Below are positions 7,434-12,730 of a DNA stretch of 12,730 nt, in pieces (within the stretch, counting starts at the first letter, position 1; every line of letters begins with the position of its first letter). Made by a program: the position numbers and the translations under genes. Source of the DNA: Euryarchaeota archaeon UBA538. GTDB lineage: Archaea > Thermoplasmatota > Poseidoniia > Poseidoniales > Thalassarchaeaceae. Under the pieces are notes generated by a model. That model ran no database searches. It worked only from the letters and a program-made list of their open reading frames with translations, and had not been told where the DNA came from. Where the stretch lies: positions 5,147 through 17,876 of the forward strand of contig DALC01000096.1 of the NCBI GenBank assembly GCA_002499325.1. The letters run 5' to 3'.

Positions 7434-7992
7434 TGATGCTCAACTTCACATAGGTGACTCTCGACGGAGTCACGTGGCACGTAGGGAGGAGAAGGTCGAT
7501 TTCGAGCGACTAGCTCAGCTAGAGTCCGGATCAGGAGATAGAATCAGGGTCCCCCTTCCAAACAGAAAGGTGAACGAGATGTTTGCAATTGCCGATGAGG
7601 TATTAGGTGGAAGAAGAATCAGGGCAGTTTGTGAAGATGGCCTAAGCAGGATTTCTAGAATCCCTGGAAAGATGAGGAGGAGGCAGTGGGTCAGAGAGGG
7701 AGATCTCATTGTCATACAACCATGGGATTTTCAGGATGAGAAAGCAAATGTATGCATGAGGTATACCAAGACTCAGTCTCTCTATCTCTCAAGAAAGGGA
7801 GCTCTTCCAGAAATTGTCGATCTTTTCGGCCTATCAGAAGAAAAAACTAATTTGGAAGAAGAAGATAATTCAGATGATTTTGATGATGAGATTCAAGAAA
7901 CAGTCGACCCCCCCGAAGAATTTATCGAAAAGGTAGAGGATTCTCCCGCTACAAGTAACGATGAGGACGACATAGACTCATTCTTTGGGTGA
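7426..7992 (+). CDS. eif1A: Translation initiation factor aIF1A with acidic C-terminal tail
   Basis: Archaeal homologue of eIF1A/bacterial IF1, an OB-fold factor that binds the small-subunit A site and helps start-codon selection. The OB core spans residues about 38-127. It contains VLGGRRIRAVCEDG, SRIPGKMRRRQWVREGD and VIQPWDFQDEKANV, which closely match archaeal aIF1A. Typical aIF1A is about 100-115 residues; this one is 188. There is an N-terminal extension of about 37 residues and a 52-residue C-terminal tail with 23 Asp/Glu, ending DEDDIDSFFG. The ATG at 7426 overlaps nuoN by 8 bases and lacks an obvious ribosome binding site. GTG 7474, preceded by GGAG, is an alternative that would remove 16 residues of the extension. 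The downstream Rio1 and KH genes form a known archaeal neighbourhood. Confidence 0.92.
   Translation: MSDDAQLHIGDSRRSHVARREEKVDFERLAQLESGSGDRIRVPLPNRKVNEMFAIADEVLGGRRIRAVCEDGLSRISRIPGKMRRRQWVREGDLIVIQPWDFQDEKANVCMRYTKTQSLYLSRKGALPEIVDLFGLSEEKTNLEEEDNSDDFDDEIQETVDPPEEFIEKVEDSPATSNDEDDIDSFFG
7454..7473. repeat. Hairpin just before the alternative aIF1A start
   Basis: GTGACTC (7454-7460) and GAGTCAC (7467-7473) form a perfect 7-base stem around TCGACG. An extra T-G wobble would leave a CGAC tetraloop. It ends immediately before GTG 7474, the alternative start of the aIF1A gene. It lies 20 bases after the dyad at 7416-7433. Seven-base stems occur by chance at this window size, so only its position makes it notable. 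Confidence 0.4.
7988..7992 (+). promoter_or_regulatory. Ribosome binding site deciding the Rio1 start
   Basis: GGTGA overlaps the aIF1A stop codon and lies 4 bases before ATG 7997. This favours ATG 7997 over the in-frame TTG at 7985. Confidence 0.6.
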
Positions 7993-7996
7993 GAAA

Positions 7997-8875
7997 ATGG
8001 ATTTTGATGAGCACTGGGAGGAAGACCCGGACGCAATAATGAAATCCCAGACTAAGCATGATTGGATGTCCGAACCAAGATTTAAGAAAATATTCAATGA
8101 AATTGAAGACGGACTTCAAGGAGTCCTGGGTAAGGGCCCCTTTGAGTGGGTGGACAAGAGAGTATTCGACGCCGTTTTCGACAAGTCAACACTCCTTGCT
8201 GTACACAAACTGATGCAAAAGGGAGATATTGAGACAATCGACTACCCCATTGCAAGAGGTAAAGAAGCTCACGTATTTCATGCCACATCTGCTAACGGTG
8301 CAGTTGCTGTAAAGATATTTCATACTACTAATGCTGTTTTCAAAGGACTAGCCAAGTATATCGATGGAGATCCAAGATTTAGTGGACTATCTGGGAGGCA
8401 TAGGGAACTGGTCAATATATGGGTGAAAAAAGAATTCAGAAATCTAAGGAGAATGAGAAAACATGGAATTAGGGTCCCACTCCCAATTTCATATCATAAG
8501 AATGTCCTAGTGATGGAGCTAATTGGCTCGGAGGGGGCCGCACCTAGGCTACGTGATATCGAGATAAAGGAAAAATTCGAGACATTCACAGAAATGCTAG
8601 ATATGGTTGCAGTCGCATGGCAGAAGGCTAATTTGGTTCATGCTGACCTAAGTGAGTACAATATTCTCTGGCATGATGGAGAACCATGGTTCATTGATGT
8701 AGGTCAAGGTGTGACTGATCAGCATCCACATTCTGAGGAATTTCTAGTAAGAGACGTTTCCAGACTAGTTCATTGGATCAGTAAACAAGGATATGACATC
8801 GAGATAGCAGATTGTATGCTTAGGGTCCTGGAAGAGCCTGTACCTGAGTTACAACCCCTCCCGGGCGGGGATTAA
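7997..8875 (+). CDS. rio1: Rio1-type atypical serine protein kinase/ATPase
   Basis: RIO kinases act in late maturation of the small ribosomal subunit. The ATP-binding loop is RGKEAHVF (GKEA at residues 88-91). The ATP-anchoring lysine is Lys106 in AVKIF, the catalytic loop is HADLSEYN (215-222) with Asp217, and the metal-binding Asp234 is in FIDVGQGV. DQHPHSEEFLVRD follows, as in Rio1. The Rio1-specific stretch between the nucleotide loop and helix C (FRNLRRMRKHGIRVP) is present. Length is about 292 residues. The N-terminal 80 residues precede the kinase fold and start with an acidic stretch. The gene lies 4 bases after aIF1A and 25 bases before the KH gene. All catalytic residues are intact, so it should be active. 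A TTG 12 bases upstream is an alternative start. Confidence 0.94.
   Translation: MDFDEHWEEDPDAIMKSQTKHDWMSEPRFKKIFNEIEDGLQGVLGKGPFEWVDKRVFDAVFDKSTLLAVHKLMQKGDIETIDYPIARGKEAHVFHATSANGAVAVKIFHTTNAVFKGLAKYIDGDPRFSGLSGRHRELVNIWVKKEFRNLRRMRKHGIRVPLPISYHKNVLVMELIGSEGAAPRLRDIEIKEKFETFTEMLDMVAVAWQKANLVHADLSEYNILWHDGEPWFIDVGQGVTDQHPHSEEFLVRDVSRLVHWISKQGYDIEIADCMLRVLEEPVPELQPLPGGD
8855..8870. repeat. GC-rich imperfect palindrome at the end of the Rio1 gene
   Basis: CCCCTCCCGGGCGGGG is palindromic except for one T/C pair and is entirely G+C apart from one base, which stands out here. It encodes the Pro/Gly-rich end of Rio1 and lies 3 bases before its stop codon. No T-run follows, so a terminator is not supported. 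Confidence 0.35.
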
Positions 8876-8900
8876 AGAGAGAGGCCCTTTAGGTTGGTCC

Positions 8901-9629
8901 GTGGAACCAGTTGCCCGCATCCCTAAGGATCGTATAGCGGTCATAATCGGCAAAGGCGGGGCAACCAGGAAGATGATCGAAGAGGCCTGCGGAGCGAAGT
9001 TGGAAATAGATTCCAGAACAGGAGAAATCTCAGTAGATTGGGCAGATTCTGAAGTAGACCCAGTAATCAGGATGAAGACTCCTGATGTTATACTCGCCAT
9101 AGGAAGGGGATTATCCCCCAAAAGAGCCGTCCAACTTCTAGAGGACGAAATACACCTTCAGGTGTACGATATTAGGGAATGGGTTGGTAGGCAACCAAAC
9201 CAAATTAGGAGAATGAGGAGTAGGCTGATAGGTAGAAACGGACTCATCAGAAGCAGGATAGAGGATCTTTCCGGGACCGAGATAGCCATATATGGCTCCT
9301 CAGTGATAATTATCGGGGACGATATGGGGCTTGAGATTGCCAAACCGGCCATAGAGTCCATTCTAAGAGGGGCTGAACACGGTAGCGTACTGCATGGTCT
9401 TGAGAAGGATAGAAAAAGACAACGCATCAGATCTAGAAGCTTGGAGACCTATGAAGAGAGGAGTGAGAAATCATCTCCCTTCGACTCACTTGTTCCCGGC
9501 CTTTCTGCGGCTAGAAGAAGAAGGGAGAGAAGACTGGCGGACTCCCAGGTCGATCCCGAAGACTCCGAAGCGGTGAAAGAGATGTTGGAACTAGCGGAAG
9601 ATGAGAAAATCACATATGAAGAGGAGTGA
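8901..9629 (+). CDS. Two-KH-domain RNA-binding protein, Dim2/Pno1-like
   Basis: Archaeal relative of eukaryotic Dim2/Pno1, which binds the 3' end of small-subunit rRNA during ribosome assembly. KH1 covers residues about 2-85 with the RNA-binding loop GKGG at 17-20 (VIIGKGGATRKMIEE). KH2 covers about 86-155 with GRNG at 111-114 (LIGRNGLIRSRIEDLSG). Both GxxG loops are intact. Residues 168-242 are an extension: a basic Arg-rich part (170-211, including ARRRRERR) and then an acidic helix-like end (218-242). Archaeal members usually stop soon after KH2. The start is GTG 8901, giving an N-terminus (VARIPKDRIAVIIG) typical of KH1; the ribosome binding site is weak. Position after aIF1A and Rio1 supports a role in small-subunit maturation. 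Confidence 0.88.
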   Translation: MEPVARIPKDRIAVIIGKGGATRKMIEEACGAKLEIDSRTGEISVDWADSEVDPVIRMKTPDVILAIGRGLSPKRAVQLLEDEIHLQVYDIREWVGRQPNQIRRMRSRLIGRNGLIRSRIEDLSGTEIAIYGSSVIIIGDDMGLEIAKPAIESILRGAEHGSVLHGLEKDRKRQRIRSRSLETYEERSEKSSPFDSLVPGLSAARRRRERRLADSQVDPEDSEAVKEMLELAEDEKITYEEE

Positions 9630-9660
9630 ACTCTTCCGCCATTTCTAAGTCCTGAACCTC

Positions 9661-9707
9661 TTCGTAGTCATATGACTGGTGGCTATAATGTACTCTATGA
9701 CTACGAA
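9661..9707. repeat. Inverted repeat over the DUF63 gene start
   Basis: TTCGTAGTCATA (9661-9672) and TATGACTACGAA (9696-9707) are perfect 12-base inverted arms with a 23-base spacer. Beyond one mismatch, two more pairs extend the stem (9658-9659 with 9709-9710). The left arm is also part of the palindrome AGTCATATGACT (9666-9677), which contains the ATG. TATGACT therefore occurs twice in direct orientation, 25 bases apart, and once inverted. It could be a translational hairpin or an operator with several half-sites. Function is an inference. Confidence 0.55.
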
Positions 9708-10952
9708 AAGTGGTCTATCTACGCCCTTTCTGCCATCGCGACTTTACTTTTCTCAGCACTCTTTCTTAATATTCTTGATATCACAAATCCATTGACAGAT
9801 TTCGTGACTAATTACTACGTCAACCCTGTTCTTGATGAATCAGGAGGGGATGCTGGGTACAATGTGACCAACACAGTCACTTATGCAGTGGTACTGGCTC
9901 TTTTCGTTGCGGCTCTTAGCGCATGGCTCAGGGTTCTTGATATCGATCCCAGTGATGCTACACTGCTTGCTCTACTTCCATACGTCTTCTGGGCCGCACT
10001 TGGAGAGGTTGTCGAAGATGCTGATATGTTCGACTCATCGATGGCCCCTCTATTTGTAAGCCCAAGTATACATTTCCAGACAGCATTATGGGTCATTATC
10101 GCTGGTTCGATTGGCTATCATATCAGGAATTATGGATCTAAAATTAGTGAATTGGAGAAGGATAGGATTCTCGAATCACTGTGTATGATAGTGATTTTTG
10201 TTCAATTCCTTGTCTTTGGTCATTCCATTTCCTCCAGTGATGTAGGGAGCGAACTAGATTTGACAGTTTTTGCAGTAATTGGATTTTCAGCGATCATGCT
10301 ACCCATCTTTTTTAGAGAGTCAATCTCCGAATTCTCATATATTCAGAAGTCTGTTTACCTAGTTGGTTGTGGAGGAGTCTTGATTTTCTTTGGAGCTCTG
10401 GTATCCTTCGCGTCGATTCTCCCAGAAGACAAACTTTCTCTATGGCCACTGATTATTGTGATAGGAGTGCCCCTACTATTATGCTATACAATGTTCTCAG
10501 TTGGCATAGAGTCTTCCAGAAAACTTTCTCAAAGAGGGTTTATTGCTGGAATTCTCCCTGAGGGAATATCCGAGCTAGACTACCAAGATCTCGTCTCTGA
10601 GGATAAGACATTCATAGAAGAGAATAGGAATAAAGCAGTCTTAGCATATCCAGTTGTGTTTCTTTCAGTATCCGGACAGGTGATGGATGGTCTGGCTACA
10701 TGGATAGGAATTGAGTACTTCGGATATGACGAGAAGCACCTCTTATCAGCAAGAATAATTGAGGAATTTGGTGACACATTTGGATTTACAATGGTAAAGG
10801 CAGGCCTTGGTATTATTATCTGGTGGTTTTTTGCTAATGCGAACTTTGAGAATAGGCAACAACACCTTAGATTGCTTGTCGGACTCATGATTTTAGTAGT
10901 GGGTATGGCACCTGGATTGAGAGGTGTCGGAAGACTAGTAATTGGTCAGTGA
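9672..10952 (+). CDS. DUF63-family polytopic membrane protein, function unknown
   Basis: I recognise this as a probable DUF63 protein, an archaeal integral membrane family with no established function. The support is ALGEVVEDADMF followed by LFVSPSIHF (residues about 109-135), which resembles the family's GRxxEDAGxF and TPGIYF segments. A later stretch, GQVMDGLATWIGIEYFGYDEKH (about 336-357), resembles the family's D-x-x-x-T-x-x-G-x-D/E motif. About ten or eleven hydrophobic segments are visible, the first at residues 15-36 and the last near 402-425. At 426 residues it is longer than the roughly 250-300 usual for the family. The ATG at 9672 is the only Met near the N-terminus and precedes the first helix by 14 residues. 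The gene is separated by 42 bases from the KH gene and may have its own promoter, though no clear TATA box is visible. Acidic and polar residues inside the helices hint at transport or catalysis; this is speculative. Confidence 0.72.
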   Translation: MTGGYNVLYDYEKWSIYALSAIATLLFSALFLNILDITNPLTDFVTNYYVNPVLDESGGDAGYNVTNTVTYAVVLALFVAALSAWLRVLDIDPSDATLLALLPYVFWAALGEVVEDADMFDSSMAPLFVSPSIHFQTALWVIIAGSIGYHIRNYGSKISELEKDRILESLCMIVIFVQFLVFGHSISSSDVGSELDLTVFAVIGFSAIMLPIFFRESISEFSYIQKSVYLVGCGGVLIFFGALVSFASILPEDKLSLWPLIIVIGVPLLLCYTMFSVGIESSRKLSQRGFIAGILPEGISELDYQDLVSEDKTFIEENRNKAVLAYPVVFLSVSGQVMDGLATWIGIEYFGYDEKHLLSARIIEEFGDTFGFTMVKAGLGIIIWWFFANANFENRQQHLRLLVGLMILVVGMAPGLRGVGRLVIGQ

Positions 10953-11010
10953 ACCTTGAAATCAGGGATATTCACTCCATTCAATTGAAGACTCGCACAT
11001 CATCACGGAT
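10953..11010. other. Intergenic gap before mccB, no clear promoter
   Basis: These 58 bases separate the DUF63 gene from mccB and are the largest gap in the window. It holds the 10-base palindrome TTCAATTGAA (10980-10989). It also holds an imperfect direct repeat, GGATATTCAC at 10966-10975 and GGATATgaTTCAC at 11007-11019. AGTGAA/TTCACT (10948-10953 and 10971-10976) form a short inverted pair. There is no convincing TATA box or T-rich terminator. A new transcription unit probably starts here because the function changes, but the elements are weak. Confidence 0.3.
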
Positions 11011-12579
11011 ATGATTCACATGGACAGGCTGCCAACCAGAGTGGACAAATCTGGAGATGATTTCGCATCAAGAAAGGAGCATAACCTATCTCTGATTGCA
11101 AAACTAAGTGAAAAGATGGAAATCGCCAGAGGTGGAGGAGGAGGGAAATATGTCGAGAGACACGAATCCAGGGGAAAGAACATGCCAAGAGATAGAATAT
11201 CGGAAATTTGTGATCCAGGAACTCCTTTTCTAGAACTCTCGACACTGGCCGCCTATGAGATGTATGATGGGAGAGCCCACTCTGCTGGAATAGTTACTGG
11301 AATAGGTGTTGTTCATGGAAAGGAGTGCATTTTCGTTGCCAACGACGCTACAGTAAAAGGCGGGTCATACTATCCTATGACTGTTAAGAAACATGTCAGG
11401 GCACAAGAAATAGCAGAAACAAATAACCTACCATGCATATATCTGGTCGACTCAGGAGGGGCATTTCTTCCACTACAAGACCAAGTCTTTCCAGATAAGG
11501 GGCATTTCGGTAGGATCTTTAGAAATCAGGCAATACTATCAAGCAAGGGAATACCACAAGTCGCAGCTGTACTCGGATCTTGCACTGCAGGCGGTGCGTA
11601 TATCCCCGCGATGAGCGATGAGTCAATAATCGTAAAAGACAATGGGACGATATTTCTAGCTGGTCCGCCTCTAGTAAAGGCAGCAACTGGAGAGGAAGTC
11701 AGCGCTCAGGATTTGGGCGGCGCCGATTTACACACCAGAGAGTCCGGAGTAGCTGATCATCACGCAGAGACCGAGAAGGAAGCCCTACAGATTGCTAGGG
11801 ATATTATTGAGAATCTAAATGTTGGCAAGAAGGTAAGATTAGACTCAAAGGAAACCGAGGATCCCTATCATGATCCAGGCGACCTGATGGGGATAATTCC
11901 TACCGATAATAGGACTCCTTATGATGTGAGAGAAGTGATATCAAGGATTGTGGATGGAAGCAGGTTTCACGAATTCAAGCAGAGATATGGTACGACATTG
12001 GTTTGTGGGTTTGCGAGAATACACGGTTATCCAGTGGGCATAGTAGCGAATAATGGAATTTTATTCTCTGAGTCCTCATTGAAAGGAGCTCATTTTGTTG
12101 AGCTCTGTGGGCAGAGGGGAATTCCTCTGATATTCCTGCAGAATATCATGGGATTCATGGTTGGAAGAGATGCAGAGGCAGGAGGAATTGCCAAGGATGG
12201 AGCAAAACTAGTGACAGCTGTATCATGTGTCCCCGTGCCAAAGTTCACAGTTATCATTGGCGGTTCACACGGTGCAGGAAACTATGGTATGTGCGGAAGG
12301 GCGTATGACCCACGCTTCCTCTTCATGTGGCCAAATGCTAGAATTTCTGTGATGGGTGGGGAGCAGGCAGCAAGTGTTCTTTCCACTGTTGGAAATGCCG
12401 ACCCAGAGGCAATTAGAGAGAAATACGAAAGAGAGAGTAACCCCTACTATTCTACTGCCAGACTATGGGATGACGGGGTAATTGATCCCCGGGATACCAG
12501 GGATATCCTAGGACTCTGTATCTCATCCTCCCTAAATGCTGAGCTTCCAGATAACAAGTTTGGAGTATTCAGGATGTGA
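11011..12579 (+). CDS. mccB: 3-methylcrotonyl-CoA carboxylase beta (carboxyltransferase) subunit
   Basis: Transfers CO2 from carboxybiotin to 3-methylcrotonyl-CoA, giving 3-methylglutaconyl-CoA in leucine degradation. The 522 residues show both crotonase-like halves. The N-terminal half has [36 protein letters not shown] and [15 protein letters not shown], with the oxyanion-hole glycines at 194-195, and then [20 protein letters not shown]. The C-terminal half has [33 protein letters not shown] and [15 protein letters not shown]. These match MccB/MCCC2 closely and are more specific than propionyl-CoA carboxylase beta. The segment between SVLSTV and [13 protein letters not shown] is about 16 residues shorter than in the human protein as I recall it. 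ATG 11011 has no good ribosome binding site; ATG 11020 is an alternative. The biotinylated alpha subunit must lie outside the window. Geranyl-CoA carboxylase beta is a less likely alternative. Confidence 0.93.
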   Translation: MIHMDRLPTRVDKSGDDFASRKEHNLSLIAKLSEKMEIARGGGGGKYVERHESRGKNMPRDRISEICDPGTPFLELSTLAAYEMYDGRAHSAGIVTGIGVVHGKECIFVANDATVKGGSYYPMTVKKHVRAQEIAETNNLPCIYLVDSGGAFLPLQDQVFPDKGHFGRIFRNQAILSSKGIPQVAAVLGSCTAGGAYIPAMSDESIIVKDNGTIFLAGPPLVKAATGEEVSAQDLGGADLHTRESGVADHHAETEKEALQIARDIIENLNVGKKVRLDSKETEDPYHDPGDLMGIIPTDNRTPYDVREVISRIVDGSRFHEFKQRYGTTLVCGFARIHGYPVGIVANNGILFSESSLKGAHFVELCGQRGIPLIFLQNIMGFMVGRDAEAGGIAKDGAKLVTAVSCVPVPKFTVIIGGSHGAGNYGMCGRAYDPRFLFMWPNARISVMGGEQAASVLSTVGNADPEAIREKYERESNPYYSTARLWDDGVIDPRDTRDILGLCISSSLNAELPDNKFGVFRM

Positions 12580-12583
12580 CATT

Positions 12584-12730
12584 ATGGAGAAAACAATCAG
12601 CGATGAAGTCCCGAAAACGGAGCTATGTTATCTAGAAATAGAGGGTCCGGTTGCAATAATTACCATTTCTAGAAAAGAGGTATTCAATGCTCTCAACGCG
12701 CAGCTAATATCTGAGTTGATTGATTTAATC
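12584..12730 (+). CDS. Enoyl-CoA hydratase/isomerase family protein, partial (cut by window end)
   Basis: Only the first 49 codons are in the window. Residues 16-49 fit the beginning of the crotonase fold: YLEIEGPVAIITISRKEVFNAL, then NAQLISELIDLI. The R-K-E-x-x-N-A-L segment corresponds to the usual N/R-P-x-x-x-N-A-L motif, with Lys in place of Pro. The start is ATG 12584, 4 bases after the mccB stop. AGGATGTGA at 12571-12579 differs by one base from AGGAGGTGA and lies 4 bases upstream. The tight coupling with mccB suggests 3-methylglutaconyl-CoA hydratase, the next step in leucine breakdown. This is an inference from context, because the catalytic residues are not visible; a general enoyl-CoA hydratase is the alternative. 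Confidence 0.85.
   Translation, partial: MEKTISDEVPKTELCYLEIEGPVAIITISRKEVFNALNAQLISELIDLI

Noticed and set aside
7985..7996. TTG 7985 as the start of the Rio1 gene
   Set aside because: ATG 7997 is a stronger start codon and lies 4 bases after GGTGA, whereas TTG 7985 lies inside the aIF1A coding end with no good ribosome binding site.
9618..9636. Possible terminator hairpin GAAGAG/CTCTTC after the KH gene stop
   Set aside because: The stem is only six pairs with a seven-base loop, no T-run follows, and archaeal termination relies on T-rich tracts. Stems of this size are common by chance.
9641..9648. Weak TATA-like element ATTTCTAA about 25 bases before the DUF63 ATG
   Set aside because: The match to an archaeal TATA box is poor and there is no clear BRE beside it, so I could not support a promoter call.
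9881..10096. Minus-strand 71-codon frame opposite the DUF63 gene
   Set aside because: It is antisense to a membrane protein with consistent hydrophobic periodicity and has no recognisable domain.
10980..10989. TTCAATTGAA palindrome in the gap before mccB as an operator
   Set aside because: Ten-base palindromes are expected about a dozen times by chance in a sequence of this length, and nothing else supports binding.

Overview
The window looks like part of a marine planktonic archaeal chromosome, most likely Marine Group II (Poseidoniales, phylum Thermoplasmatota). The support is indirect. Archaeal information-processing genes (aIF1A, Rio1, a two-KH Dim2/Pno1-like protein, a DUF63 membrane protein) sit beside a complex I operon and a bacterial or mitochondrial-type acyl-CoA carboxylase. 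Base composition is moderate, arginine codons are mostly AGA/AGG, and the genes are packed almost without gaps. I could not run a phylogeny, so the lineage is an inference.

Bases 1-7433 hold the distal half of a complex I (Nuo/Fpo) operon, all on the + strand: nuoI, a nuoJ split into two genes, nuoK, nuoL, nuoM and nuoN. Most junctions are 4-base ATGA, GTGA or TTGA overlaps preceded by good Shine-Dalgarno sequences. Key glutamates and lysines of the proton-pumping subunits are present. NuoI is unusual: about 326 residues with large insertions, one of them between its two 4Fe-4S motifs and resembling a small Tudor/SH3-like barrel. NuoL carries a 20-residue segment containing ten histidines.

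Bases 7426-9629 hold a translation and ribosome-assembly cluster: aIF1A, Rio1 kinase and a KH protein. It starts inside the last codons of nuoN, so the respiratory and translation genes are physically joined. Two inverted repeats lie exactly at this junction. The aIF1A has a long acidic C-terminal tail reminiscent of eukaryotic eIF1A.

Bases 9672-10952 encode a long polytopic DUF63-family protein of unknown function. Its start codon lies in a perfect 12-base inverted repeat. From 11011 to the right edge lie a methylcrotonyl-CoA carboxylase beta subunit and the first 49 codons of an enoyl-CoA hydratase-family protein, 4 bases apart. Together they suggest leucine breakdown, with 3-methylcrotonyl-CoA carboxylated and then hydrated. 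The biotin-carrying subunit is not in view.

There is no gene-free stretch longer than 60 bases. I saw no tRNA, rRNA, CRISPR array, insertion sequence or origin.
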